Positions 53,856-63,251 of a stretch of 64,000 nt of DNA are shown one piece after another. The translations under genes and the position numbers were made by a program. Under the pieces are notes generated by a model that saw only the letters and a list, made by a program, of their open reading frames with translations, was not told the origin of the DNA and searched no databases. This DNA is from Sulfidibacterium sp964549335 (GTDB lineage Bacteria; Bacteroidota; Bacteroidia; Bacteroidales; F082), in contig CAZJUQ010000020.1 in the NCBI GenBank assembly GCA_964549335.1, forward strand, positions 1 through 64,000. Direction: 5' to 3'. Position 1 is the first letter of the stretch. Each line of letters opens with the position of its first letter.

Positions 53856-55916
53856 TTATAAAGCATTATCGATTATTTTCAATTTTTCGGTCATATAACG
53901 CACTTCGTTTTTGGCTTTTTCGATTTTTTTCTCGAAATCGCGTTTGAGAGCTTCCGATTGTTTTGAATGCGAAAAGAACCCGATATTGTTTTCCCACAGA
54001 TTGATATCCTCTTCCAGCTTTTTGATTTTTTGAGACAAGTTAAACCTTTCGCGTGCAAGTTTCCGTTCACCGTCGGGACTGTTTTTCAGCATTTCCACAT
54101 GATTTTTGAAATTCTGAACCGAAATTTCAAGATTGTTTATCTTCAATTTGTCGAGGAGTTTCTCAAAAGCCTTTTTGTACTCATTGTGGATTTTGTCTTT
54201 TTGATTAAATGGGACATGCCCGATTTCCAGCCAACGTTTTTGGAAATCTTTAACAGCGGCGAGGTTTTCCTGTTTGTCATCTTTCACTTCGAAATTTTCA
54301 ACCTCTTTAATAAGTTCGGTTTTGAGTTTCAGATTCTCCTCTTCGATATTTCTGATATTTTTGAAGTGCTCCTCCTTCCTGTTAAAGAAATGGTCGCAAG
54401 CGGCTCTGAAACGCGCCCAAATTTTATCGGAATGTTTTTTTGGAACGGGACCGATTTTTTTCCACTCTTTTTGCAGGTTTATCAACTCGCGGGTTGTTTT
54501 TCCCCACTCTTCGCTGTCTTGCAGCGCTTCCGCTCTTACGCACAAATCTATTTTAAGGTTGTAGTTGTTTATTTGTTGCTCTTTTATTTGGGTAAGAAAC
54601 TCTTTTTTATCGCTGTAAAATTTATCAAGCGACGATTTAAATCTCGCCCAAATTTCATCGTTTTTGTTTTTTGGTGCCCTGCCTATGGTTTTCCATATTT
54701 TCAGAAGTTCGTTCATCTTTTCGGTACCTGCCTGCCAGCTTTTAAAAGTGTCATAATTTTCGTTGAGAACCTCTTCGGCTTTTTCGCACAGAGCGACCTT
54801 AGCTTCGTAGTTTTTCTCTTGTTCTTCCTGCAACTCTTTGTAATGTTCCCTTCTCCTTTCGTTAATTTTATCGGTAGCGGCTTTGAAACGTTCCCACAAA
54901 ATATCTTTTTTATCCGAAGGAACAGGTCCTATTTCGCGCCACTCTTCATGATACTTTTGGAGCAGTTTAAAAGACTTTATTATTGAAGTTTCGAGCAGCA
55001 ACTCTTCGGCTTTTTCGCAAAGTGCTATTTTGGCTTCCATGTTTTTTTTCATGTCAAGGTCGCGCAACTCTTTGTTTATACGCACTTTGTCGAAAAACTT
55101 CTCAACCAGGAAGTGGTAATTTTGCCACAAGTTGTTGAGCTCGCTTGCAGGTACAAGTCCTATCTCTTTCCATTTTTCTTGCAGGTTTCTGAACTCGTCA
55201 TATGTTTTTTTCAGAGTCTCTTCCGAATTTATAAGCTGTTTCAGCTCTTCAAGAATTTCGAGTTTTTTCTTGAGGTTGTTCTGTTTTTCTTGTTCAAGTT
55301 CTTCGTTGTATTTGGCTTTATTGCTTTTATATATTGCAAAAGCGGCTTTAAACCGGTGTTCAAGGGGGTCTTCGGTGTGAACAAAGTCTTTCTCATCGCC
55401 GCCTTGCGAAATAAAATGCTGCTTTGCATTTTCTATATCTTCTCTGTTACGTTTGTAAAATGCCACCTTGATTTTGGCGACACTATCTTTTATTTTGGTT
55501 ATATCACGCTCTTGCACAATGTCTTCGAGTATTTCAACAAGTTCTTGTTTGTTAAGGTGGTCATAGTCGATTTCATCTTGAACTAATTCTTGCTCTTCAC
55601 TCTTTTGGTCTGACATTGTGTCACGCAGCAGTTTTAGAATATATTTTTTGTCGGTTTCGTCAATCTCCTTTTCGGGGCTTTTTTCACTTTTCTCATCAAG
55701 TGAATTATCTTCAGCTTCTGTTTTTACGTTATTTACCACCGGATTATCACTTTTCCCGGATTCTTTTCCGGTAATAAGCGAAATAATTTGAGTTTTGTCA
55801 TTATCGGTTAATTCCGGTGTTTCGGTTGCAACTGCTGCAACTACAGGTTTCTCATTCTGAACATTATTGTTGGTCAATGTGTCAGAATTACGATTGTTTT
55901 GATTTTTTGTTTCCAT
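53856..55916 (-). CDS. DUF349 repeat protein
   Basis: 686 residues from the ATG at 55916 (METKNQNN); the ORF opens seven residues earlier. Residues 1-120 are acidic and disordered. Then at least five DUF349 repeats, each a helical bundle ending in W-x-x-I-G-x-V/A-P: EKWKEIGLVP, EEWREIGPVP, KIWKTIGRAP, KEWKKIGPVP and KRWLEIGHVP. Long coiled coils to the end. No signal peptide. DUF349 proteins are frequent in Bacteroidetes, and their function is unresolved. Confidence 0.88.
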   Translation of the reverse strand: METKNQNNRNSDTLTNNNVQNEKPVVAAVATETPELTDNDKTQIISLITGKESGKSDNPVVNNVKTEAEDNSLDEKSEKSPEKEIDETDKKYILKLLRDTMSDQKSEEQELVQDEIDYDHLNKQELVEILEDIVQERDITKIKDSVAKIKVAFYKRNREDIENAKQHFISQGGDEKDFVHTEDPLEHRFKAAFAIYKSNKAKYNEELEQEKQNNLKKKLEILEELKQLINSEETLKKTYDEFRNLQEKWKEIGLVPASELNNLWQNYHFLVEKFFDKVRINKELRDLDMKKNMEAKIALCEKAEELLLETSIIKSFKLLQKYHEEWREIGPVPSDKKDILWERFKAATDKINERRREHYKELQEEQEKNYEAKVALCEKAEEVLNENYDTFKSWQAGTEKMNELLKIWKTIGRAPKNKNDEIWARFKSSLDKFYSDKKEFLTQIKEQQINNYNLKIDLCVRAEALQDSEEWGKTTRELINLQKEWKKIGPVPKKHSDKIWARFRAACDHFFNRKEEHFKNIRNIEEENLKLKTELIKEVENFEVKDDKQENLAAVKDFQKRWLEIGHVPFNQKDKIHNEYKKAFEKLLDKLKINNLEISVQNFKNHVEMLKNSPDGERKLARERFNLSQKIKKLEEDINLWENNIGFFSHSKQSEALKRDFEKKIEKAKNEVRYMTEKLKIIDNAL

Positions 55917-55983
55917 GTTAATACAATTTTTCAACATTAATAATCCGGATAGTACAATCCGGTAAGTGCAATTTCAAAGGCTG

Positions 55984-55991
55984 CAAAAATA
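55984..55991 (-). promoter_or_regulatory. -7 box for DUF349 gene
   Basis: Minus strand TATTTTTG matches TAnnTTTG, 67 bp before the chosen start. Confidence 0.5.
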
Positions 55992-56080
55992 GTAATTTAC
56001 TAAAATAAAACTCATTTTGAAATAATTGAGAATGATTTTAAAATGATATTTTTCAGGCCTGACACATTTTTTTACGGTTT

Positions 56081-56776
56081 TTACGTGTTATTGCTGTTGT
56101 TCCAATAATCGAAATTGCTGTTAAGATATTCTTTTTCCCTCTGTTGTTCCAGTTCCTCTTCGATTTCCCATTGATATTTTTTCCGTTCAGGGCCTGATTT
56201 GCGGTAGTAAACAGCCATGATAATCCCCGATACCATACCACCGAGATGAGCTTCCCAAGATATTTGTTTGTCGGGTAAAAACCCCGGGATTGCACCCCAG
56301 ATAAGGCTTCCGTAAAGAAAGGTGACGATAAGTGTAAGGGCTGCCAAGCCGGTATCTTTCCTTATTAAACCGCTGACAAACAAAAAAGCGGCCATGCCGT
56401 AAATAACACCGCTGGCACCGATGTGATACGAATCGCGTCCTCCAAACCATACCCAAATGCCACTTAATATCCAAATGGCAATAAAACTTTTTAACGCAAT
56501 TTGCCTGTAAAAGTAGAAGAGTCCGGTTCCAAGAACCACAAAAGCCAGCGAATTGGCCGCCAAATGTTTAAATCCCGAATGAATTAACGGTGCCAACACT
56601 ATTCCTTGCAATCCGTCTAAATGCAAAGGATGAATGCCGTATTTAACTGTACTGAAACCTATTATTGTTTCGGCGACTTTTAATAACCACATAAGGATTA
56701 GTAAAATTCCGGGAATTGTTACGGCAGCAATAAATTTACCTTTTTCGGAATGCATAATAAAAATATAAATAGACAA
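56081..56776 (-). CDS. Rhomboid-family intramembrane serine protease
   Basis: 231 residues. Six or seven membrane segments. Catalytic Ser122 in GASGVIYG and His177 in AHLGGMVSG; HLAANSLAFV supplies the oxyanion Asn75. The usual rhomboid L1 W-R motif is not obvious (a short LHLDGLQG segment instead). C-terminal 40 residues are charged and cytoplasmic. Cleaves membrane-anchored substrates; targets unknown. An inner start at residue 8 is possible. 30 bp downstream of amrS on the same strand. Confidence 0.88.
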   Translation of the reverse strand: MSIYIFIMHSEKGKFIAAVTIPGILLILMWLLKVAETIIGFSTVKYGIHPLHLDGLQGIVLAPLIHSGFKHLAANSLAFVVLGTGLFYFYRQIALKSFIAIWILSGIWVWFGGRDSYHIGASGVIYGMAAFLFVSGLIRKDTGLAALTLIVTFLYGSLIWGAIPGFLPDKQISWEAHLGGMVSGIIMAVYYRKSGPERKKYQWEIEEELEQQREKEYLNSNFDYWNNSNNT

Positions 56777-56806
56777 CCGGATTAATTTTCAAATACTGTG
56801 CCGCGG

Positions 56807-57937
56807 CTATTTCCAAACACCCGGAATTGATGTTCCGCAATATTTACATTTGCCGTCGACGATATTGTTTTGTTTTATGGTAAATCCGTATCGCTCAATC
56901 AATAATTTTTTGCAAGAGGGACAGTAGGTGTTTTCGCCTTTGTCGCCGGGAATATTGCCGGTATATACAAACTTAAGTCCCGCCTCCAAAGCTATGTTAC
57001 GAGCTTTGTGAATGGTTTCGACAGGTGTTGCCGGAACGTTTTTTAGTTTGTATGCCGGATGAAAACGGCTAAAGTACAGGGGAGTATCTTCAAAGCCGTT
57101 GTCGTACAACCAGTCACACATCTTTTTTATCATATCCGTGTCGTCTGTCCATGAGGGAATAACAAGGTTGGTTATTTCGAGCCATACTCCCTCGTCTTTG
57201 AAAATTTTAAGCGCATCGAGTACCGGTTGCAATGTTCCGGCATTTAACATTTCGTAAATGTCGTCGCTGAACGATTTGAGGTCGATATTGGCGGCATCAA
57301 GATATTTACATATTTCTCTTAGTGGTTCTTTATTGATGTATCCCGCCGAAACAAAAATGTTTTTTATCCCTTGTGTCCGTGCTATTTTGGCGGTATCATA
57401 AACGTATTCATAAAAAACGACAGGCTCGGAATACGTGTAAGCTATGGATTTGCAGTCATATTTAACGGCCTCTTCCACTACATCGGCCGGCATTAAATTA
57501 TAGTTCCTGGTTTCAGCAGGGGCTTTTTGTGAAATGGTCCAGTTTTGACAGTTGAGACATGCCAAATTACAACCGGCAGTGGCAATGGAGTATGCCAGAC
57601 TTCCGGGCAAAAAATGAGAGAGAGGCTTTTTCTCAACAGGATCGATGTGAATGGCACAGGGATTACCGTAAACCATTGAATAGAGTTTTCCGTTGTAATT
57701 GGTACGTGTACGGCAATCGCCGGTCTCGCCCTCTTTTATGGTGCAGTTTTGCGGACACAATTTGCATTTTACCCCCTTGGGTGTATTTATGTAATATGTC
57801 GCTTCTTTACTCCAACGCCACGGTTTTGTATTGTCGCCGGGTAACAACGATGACAATCCGTTTCCCAAAGCGTTATTTGCAAGGGCAATTCCTCCCAAGC
57901 CTGTTATGCCGAGTTTTAAAAATTCCCGTTTGTTCAT
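56807..57937 (-). CDS. amrS: AmmeMemoRadiSam system radical SAM enzyme AmrS, with Tat-like signal
   Basis: 376 residues from the ATG at 57937 (the ORF opens at 57958). Radical SAM motif C-x3-C-x2-C in TAGCNLACLNCQNW (Cys130, 134 and 137 in the longer form). An N-terminal cysteine set CKLCPQNC plus DCRT and a C-terminal zinc knuckle (YCPSCK, CKYCG) match the AmrS/PflA-like family. The N-terminus NKREFLKLGITGLGGIALA looks like a Tat signal (K-R-x-F-L-K then a hydrophobic stretch), so export is possible, which is unusual for a radical SAM enzyme. Followed by rhomboid; upstream neighbours complete the AmmeMemo set. Reaction unknown in this family. Confidence 0.88.
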   Translation of the reverse strand: MNKREFLKLGITGLGGIALANNALGNGLSSLLPGDNTKPWRWSKEATYYINTPKGVKCKLCPQNCTIKEGETGDCRTRTNYNGKLYSMVYGNPCAIHIDPVEKKPLSHFLPGSLAYSIATAGCNLACLNCQNWTISQKAPAETRNYNLMPADVVEEAVKYDCKSIAYTYSEPVVFYEYVYDTAKIARTQGIKNIFVSAGYINKEPLREICKYLDAANIDLKSFSDDIYEMLNAGTLQPVLDALKIFKDEGVWLEITNLVIPSWTDDTDMIKKMCDWLYDNGFEDTPLYFSRFHPAYKLKNVPATPVETIHKARNIALEAGLKFVYTGNIPGDKGENTYCPSCKKLLIERYGFTIKQNNIVDGKCKYCGTSIPGVWK

Positions 57938-58124
57938 TTTTGTTGTTTCTTGCAGCATATTGTTTTACAAAGTAAATAAAAAACACTATTTTAACGCACC
58001 ATTTATTTCAATAAGTTTACCGTTGATGTTAAAAAAAACAAAAATGACGGTTTTGCAAAGTCCTGCTTTTTGGTCTTTAGGCTATTGTCTGCATGCAGCG
58101 GAGATAGGGTTGGAGTGAAGGATG

Positions 58125-60257
58125 TTAGGTTTTGGCTGTTTTAAACCCTTTGTTGCAACTGTTTGATTTTATGATTTGACTTACCAGCAATGTAGAAAAA
58201 ATAAGAAAGACATTTATCCATAATGTGCTAATAATACCGTAACAAGGTATAAGCCAAATTGCGGAAATAAAACCGCCTGCCATTGCGCCGGTGAGGTCTG
58301 ACGAATAAATTTTCGCCACATCTTTTGAACTTTTTTTCATTACGGTGAAAATGCGGTACATATTGCCGTTGAAAAAGGCTATAATAAAAATAAAAAGAGA
58401 CAAAACCGTTTTTACGGGTAAATTATCCCCCAAATTTTTTATCAGCAAAAGAAAAATAATAACCGTTAGTATGGTAATGCCGAGAAAAGCCATGTTGTTG
58501 GAGGGGTTTTTGGGCGCTATCCGTTTTTGCAACGCACCCGCCGACAGCCCTGCCATAAATACCGTCACCAATATTCCCAGAAAATAGTATAAATAACCGA
58601 ATAAAACCTGAAATGCCGTTAACAGAACAATTTCCGACGAAGCACTTGCGAAACCCGCTGCAAACATATAAGACTTTTCGCAGTTGGAGAAAATCAAAAA
58701 AAACAATAGGAGTAAAATAACGGGAACAATAACAATGTAAAACCCGTTGCTGTAATAATTGAGCCAATGTTTCAGCGAAAAATAGTAAGCCCCCGGTTTA
58801 TAGTCGCGGTTTAACGGGACGTCCCGGATTAACTGTTCCATTATACGGCTGTTCCTGAAACTTAAAAGGTTATCTTTAATAAAGCCGGGATTAACATATA
58901 TGTTTTTTATTCCTGCTCTTTTATACAGTGTTTGGTAGTGTAAAGTCAGGTTTCCGCCGGATGCGAGAAAATAGTTTTTGTTTCCTGCCGGAACTATAAC
59001 TACATTTTTGAATACCGATTTTAAACTTTTGTAAATTATTGAATGCAGGTAAAGTTCATCGTCGTCAAGATAGTTTTCCGATGCCGGCAAACGCAACGAT
59101 AAAATCCCGTTAGGGGAGAGCCGCCGTTTTACTTTTCTGAAAAATTCAACGGTATAAAACCTGTTGGTTCCGGCATTCTCGGGGGGAGGCTCCAGCATTA
59201 AAACCACATCGAACGCTATTGTATCGTTTTGTAAAAAAACAACGGGGTCAACGGCAATTTGATATGTTGACTTGTTATGTGTAAAATAGTTGAAATATTT
59301 GTTAACGAGTTCGATGTGGATTAAAAGTTCAACATTTTTATATTTGAAAATTTCGGGGTTTATACCTGTAAGTCCCCCTCCCAATTGCAATACTTTTTTA
59401 GCATTGGGGCGTTGCAACATGGCATAATGAACAGATTCCTCTTTTTCCGATATCTCTTCCGATGATGATGTAAGTTGTCCGTTGGTAAAAACATTGATTT
59501 GATTTCCGTTCCGGGTTACTGTGATGTTCCCGAGAGGCGTTTCAACGGTGGAAATTATTTTTTGATTATGAAAAAGTTTTCTTTTTGCATAGCGGTTAAG
59601 GGAGAAATTAGCGTTGAATACAGCAACTGTCAACGACAAAATGAGTACTATACCCCATTTGACAAACTCTTTTTTCGACAAATAAAAGAGTGATACAGAC
59701 AAGAAATTTATGACAATAACATATGACAATATCGAAAAATTGTTCATTTCCAGTGCCGCAATGAACAACAGACTTACAATGGCACTTCCCGCAAGGCTGC
59801 CGAGCGATTCGTATGCGTAAATTTTCCTGTATCCCTTTTCTCCCTCTTTCAGTTTTTTGTTTAAAATACCGAAAATAATCCCGTTTGTCATACAAACGAT
59901 AATAAGAGCCGGAAGTGAATATCCTATTACTTCGAACAGTCCCGGCATTACCCCGAACGGGAAGACGATATTGCGAAAAATTTCGATAAACAGTGCCGAA
60001 AACAAACCCGATGCCGCAAAAAAGAGTAGTAAAACATTTACCGGGGTTTTTGCGGGCAACAGGTTTCCGGTTATTACACCGGCTGCCGTAACGGTCATCC
60101 AAAGAGCAATAATTATTCCCACAATTAGTTCGTTGCCGTAAAAGACGAGTAAAAATTCCCGCAACAAAACAATTTGGATTGCCATTGCGGTAAAACCCAA
60201 AACAAATGCTTGACTTAGTATAATATCTTTGGGAAATAATTTTGCTTTAGCCTTCAT
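58125..60257 (-). CDS. Polytopic membrane protein with spermidine-synthase-like domain
   Basis: 710 residues. About seven membrane segments at the N-terminus (15-220), a soluble Rossmann-like domain at about 235-480, then about seven more membrane segments (515-700). The soluble part resembles polyamine synthases: VLQLGGGLTGINPEIF, ELLIHIELV, and NAGTNRFYTVEFFRKVKRRLSPNGILSLRLP. The D-x-x-D-P catalytic loop is replaced by LMLEPPPEN, so ordinary aminopropyl transfer is doubtful. This fused form is known in bacteria as membrane spermidine synthase-like proteins of unknown substrate. It lies between amrS and the Memo-AMMECR1 gene and diverges from the latter across 46 bp. Confidence 0.8.
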   Translation of the reverse strand: MKAKAKLFPKDIILSQAFVLGFTAMAIQIVLLREFLLVFYGNELIVGIIIALWMTVTAAGVITGNLLPAKTPVNVLLLFFAASGLFSALFIEIFRNIVFPFGVMPGLFEVIGYSLPALIIVCMTNGIIFGILNKKLKEGEKGYRKIYAYESLGSLAGSAIVSLLFIAALEMNNFSILSYVIVINFLSVSLFYLSKKEFVKWGIVLILSLTVAVFNANFSLNRYAKRKLFHNQKIISTVETPLGNITVTRNGNQINVFTNGQLTSSSEEISEKEESVHYAMLQRPNAKKVLQLGGGLTGINPEIFKYKNVELLIHIELVNKYFNYFTHNKSTYQIAVDPVVFLQNDTIAFDVVLMLEPPPENAGTNRFYTVEFFRKVKRRLSPNGILSLRLPASENYLDDDELYLHSIIYKSLKSVFKNVVIVPAGNKNYFLASGGNLTLHYQTLYKRAGIKNIYVNPGFIKDNLLSFRNSRIMEQLIRDVPLNRDYKPGAYYFSLKHWLNYYSNGFYIVIVPVILLLLFFLIFSNCEKSYMFAAGFASASSEIVLLTAFQVLFGYLYYFLGILVTVFMAGLSAGALQKRIAPKNPSNNMAFLGITILTVIIFLLLIKNLGDNLPVKTVLSLFIFIIAFFNGNMYRIFTVMKKSSKDVAKIYSSDLTGAMAGGFISAIWLIPCYGIISTLWINVFLIFSTLLVSQIIKSNSCNKGFKTAKT

Positions 60258-60303
60258 TTTGCGGTTTAAGTTTATTAATTTTGAGCGACTAAATTAGTGA
60301 ATT

Positions 60304-61794
60304 ATGAAAAGCGTTGTAAGATTTTTGCTCTTTGTTTTCTTGCCGGCAATAACGGTAAGTTCCGTTTATGCGCAAGACAGGCCAATGTATTCGGCCGGGA
60401 AATTTTATACAGCCGATTCGTCGGCATTGACAAAAGAGCTTGCCTATCTCTTTTCAAAAGCGGAAAACAGGCACCCGGGCAATGTTTTAGCCCTTATTTC
60501 TCCTCATGCCGGTTATAGTTATTCGGGCGAAGTGGCTGCAACATCGTTTGTACAACTTGACCCCGGAAAAAAATATGATAATATATTTTTGATTGGTTCG
60601 TCGCACACAATGTATCTCGACGGCGCTTCGGTATATGCAGGCGGGGGTTATCTGACGCCACTGGGCAGGGTGGAAGTCAATAAGGTCTTGGCAAACAGGC
60701 TAATTGAAAAGAATAAATATTTCTCGTTTGTGCCTCAAGCACATTTGCATGAACACAGTTTGGAAAATCAATTACCGTTTTTACAATATTATTTGAAAAA
60801 AGAGTTCAAAATAGTACCCGTAATAATCGGTACCGACGATGATGAGGTTTTGAAATCGATAGCCGCTACTTTGGAGCCATATTTCAACCAAAACAATCTG
60901 TTTGTGATAAGTTCCGATTTTTCGCATTATCCTCGCTACAATGATGCTCAAAAAGCCGATAGCATGACGGCGCAAGCAATACTCAAAAACAGCGTCAAAG
61001 CATTTAAAGAGGCTTTAAAGACCAATGCGCTGAAGCGGTATCCGGGTTTGGTTACCAGCGCTTGTGGTCATTCGAGCATAGAGGTGCTTTTGTACATTAC
61101 CCAAAAGAGAGATGATATAAAATATATCCCTTTGATGTACCGTAATTCGGGAGATGTTCCCATGGGTGATAAAGGGAGGGTAGTGGGTTATTTTTCGATA
61201 GCCGCAATAAAAACCGGCAACAAAGGAGAGACCTCCATATTGAATGAAGCGGAAAAAAGAGTCCTCTTGAAACTTGCCAGGGAGACGCTGGAAAAGTACA
61301 TTTTAACGGGAAAATATCCCGCCATTGAACGTGATTTCCCTGAGGCTTTGAAAGTTCACAGCGGGGCTTTTGTCACCCTGAAAGAGTCCGGCAATTTAAG
61401 GGGTTGTATAGGGCGTTTTGTCACCTCCGAACCTTTGTACAAAACGGTAATGGACATGACTGTTGCCGCTGCCACTCAGGATTACCGTTTTCCTCCCGTC
61501 GAAAAAGAGGAACTTGATAAAATTGATATAGAAATTTCCGTTTTGACACCCTTGAAAAGGATTAACTCGGTGGATGAAATTGTTTTGGGGCGCGACGGAA
61601 TATACATGATAAAAGGTAACCGTCACGGCACCTTTTTACCGCAAGTTGCCACCGAAACAGGCTGGAACAAAGAGGAGTTTTTGGGACACTGCGCCCGCGA
61701 TAAGGCGGGAATAGGTTGGGAGGGGTGGAAAACCGCCGATTTGTATATATATCAAGCCGTTGTGTTCTCCGAAAAAGAGAGTGGGAAAAATTAG
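60304..61794 (+). CDS. amrB-amrA: AmmeMemoRadiSam fusion protein: Memo (AmrB) + AMMECR1 (AmrA), exported
   Basis: 496 residues. Signal peptide MKSVVRFLLFVFLPAITVSS with cleavage near VYAQ. Residues about 28-300 are a Memo domain with the metal-binding set His68 (SPHAGYSYSG), His101 (GSSHTMYLDG) and the Cys of SACGHSS (about 253), plus SDFSHYPRY. Residues about 310-490 are an AMMECR1 domain with the hallmark LRGCIG and VAAATQDYRFPPV. Memo homologues resemble dioxygenases; AMMECR1 has no known reaction. Fusion of the two and export place the pair in the periplasm. Divergent from the membrane protein gene. Confidence 0.9.
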   Translation: MKSVVRFLLFVFLPAITVSSVYAQDRPMYSAGKFYTADSSALTKELAYLFSKAENRHPGNVLALISPHAGYSYSGEVAATSFVQLDPGKKYDNIFLIGSSHTMYLDGASVYAGGGYLTPLGRVEVNKVLANRLIEKNKYFSFVPQAHLHEHSLENQLPFLQYYLKKEFKIVPVIIGTDDDEVLKSIAATLEPYFNQNNLFVISSDFSHYPRYNDAQKADSMTAQAILKNSVKAFKEALKTNALKRYPGLVTSACGHSSIEVLLYITQKRDDIKYIPLMYRNSGDVPMGDKGRVVGYFSIAAIKTGNKGETSILNEAEKRVLLKLARETLEKYILTGKYPAIERDFPEALKVHSGAFVTLKESGNLRGCIGRFVTSEPLYKTVMDMTVAAATQDYRFPPVEKEELDKIDIEISVLTPLKRINSVDEIVLGRDGIYMIKGNRHGTFLPQVATETGWNKEEFLGHCARDKAGIGWEGWKTADLYIYQAVVFSEKESGKN

Positions 61795-61838
61795 AGATAT
61801 TTTGAAAGGGTGATGAGATATTACAGGAAACAACAAAA

Positions 61839-61868
61839 GAAAAAAGCGGCGTTACTGCGCCGCTTTTT
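61839..61868. terminator. Bidirectional terminator after amrBA and PLP-enzyme genes
   Basis: AAAAAGCGGCG / CGCCGCTTTTT stem with loop TTACTG; serves both convergent genes. Confidence 0.92.
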
Positions 61869-61872
61869 CCGT

Positions 61873-63078
61873 TTATATATATTTCAACTCTTTCAGGGTC
61901 TCTTCTATCAGGCGGTAGCTTCTTTCTATGTCGTGGTCGAGACCTACCGAGAAGCGTACCAGACCCGGCGATAACCCCATCTCCTTTTGTATCTCTTCGG
62001 GTACTTCCGACGAGGTGCTTTTTCCCGAGTTTGAAAACAGGGTTTTGAAGTAGCCCAAACTAACGGCATGGTATCCCACACCCTTTTTTTGCATTGTTTC
62101 CATAAAAGGAGCAGCGCGTTCTGCAGTCTCCAGGTCTATTGCAATCATTCCCCCGAAACCGAAACCATGGTTCATCAACTCTTTCATGAGGTTGTGTTGA
62201 GGATGGTCAGGTAAGCCCGGGTAGATGTGTTTTAAGCCGATCTCTTTAAATTTTTTTGCAAGAAACATTGCATTTTCGCTGTGTTTTTGCATTCTTATGT
62301 GAAGAGTTCCCAGATTTTTGAGAATGCTTGACGAACGCAAAGGGTCGAGTACCGGCCCGAGAAGCATGGCAGTGCCGTCGTTTACGTTGCTAATGGCGTT
62401 AATAAACTCTTCGGAAGCGCATATGGCACCTGCAACGCAATCGTTTTTGCCGTTTATGAATTTGGTCATGCTGTAAACCACAATGTCGGCTCCCATTTTG
62501 TAGGGGCTGAAAATCATCGGGGTAAATGTGTTGTCAACCACCAGGGTAATGTTATTGGCTTTGGTGATTTTTGCCAACTCGGGAATATTGGAGATTTGCA
62601 ACATGGGATTTGTCATGCTTTCGGTGTACAATACCTTGGTATTGGGTTTAATGGCTTTTTTTACGCTTTCGATGTCGACAATATTTACAAAGGTGACTTC
62701 GATATTGAACTTTTTAAGATAGTTGGCAAGGAAAGCATATGTGCCCCCGTAAGTTGTAATGCTTGTAATGATATGGTCGCCCGAGTTGCATAGTTGAAGC
62801 AGGGTGGTTGTTATTGCCGCCATTCCCGAAGCGGTAACCCATGCCAGTTCAGTGCCTTCCATAGCCGCTACGGCTTCGGATAAATATCTGTTGCTGGGAT
62901 TCCAATGCCGGGAATAGAGGAAACATCCCGAAGTTTCACCGTGAAATGTTTTTATCATCTCCTCTTCGGTCATAAATGTAAATGTTGCCGAGTCGGTTAT
63001 CGACGGGTTTACACCGCCGAACTCGCCGAACTGCTCCAACTTTTGTATTGCTGTTGCCGGATCAAAATCTCTTTTCAT
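61873..63078 (-). CDS. Cys/Met metabolism PLP-dependent enzyme (methionine gamma-lyase-like)
   Basis: 401 residues. PLP-binding Lys206 in YSMTKFINGKND, the phosphate-binding ASGMAAITT turn, and the YSRHWNPSNR segment that supplies the neighbouring subunit's contact. The C-terminal LSPGLVRFSVGLDHDIERS is the family end motif. Could be methionine gamma-lyase, cystathionine lyase/synthase or O-acylhomoserine sulfhydrylase; residues that separate them were not resolved. Monocistronic. Confidence 0.88.
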   Translation of the reverse strand: MKRDFDPATAIQKLEQFGEFGGVNPSITDSATFTFMTEEEMIKTFHGETSGCFLYSRHWNPSNRYLSEAVAAMEGTELAWVTASGMAAITTTLLQLCNSGDHIITSITTYGGTYAFLANYLKKFNIEVTFVNIVDIESVKKAIKPNTKVLYTESMTNPMLQISNIPELAKITKANNITLVVDNTFTPMIFSPYKMGADIVVYSMTKFINGKNDCVAGAICASEEFINAISNVNDGTAMLLGPVLDPLRSSSILKNLGTLHIRMQKHSENAMFLAKKFKEIGLKHIYPGLPDHPQHNLMKELMNHGFGFGGMIAIDLETAERAAPFMETMQKKGVGYHAVSLGYFKTLFSNSGKSTSSEVPEEIQKEMGLSPGLVRFSVGLDHDIERSYRLIEETLKELKYI

Positions 63079-63216
63079 TTTGTTATGTTTTTAAAAATTA
63101 ATTTCATGAAGTTACAAAAATAATAATTTGAACATCCTGTACCCTGAAAAAGATAATTTAGAAGTTGTTTAAAGTTTCGCCGGTGTGTTTTGTCAAATGA
63201 GTTTTAAAAACATTTA

Positions 63217-63224
63217 TATATTTG
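63217..63224 (+). promoter_or_regulatory. -7 box for truncated membrane protein gene
   Basis: TATATTTG matches TAnnTTTG, 27 bp before the ATG at 63252. Confidence 0.45.
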
Positions 63225-63251
63225 AAAACTTTTTGAAAAAGGGAAAGTGAA

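Noticed and set aside
53967..54986. 339-residue ORF on the plus strand
   Set aside because: Phe-rich reverse reading of the Lys/Glu-rich DUF349 gene.
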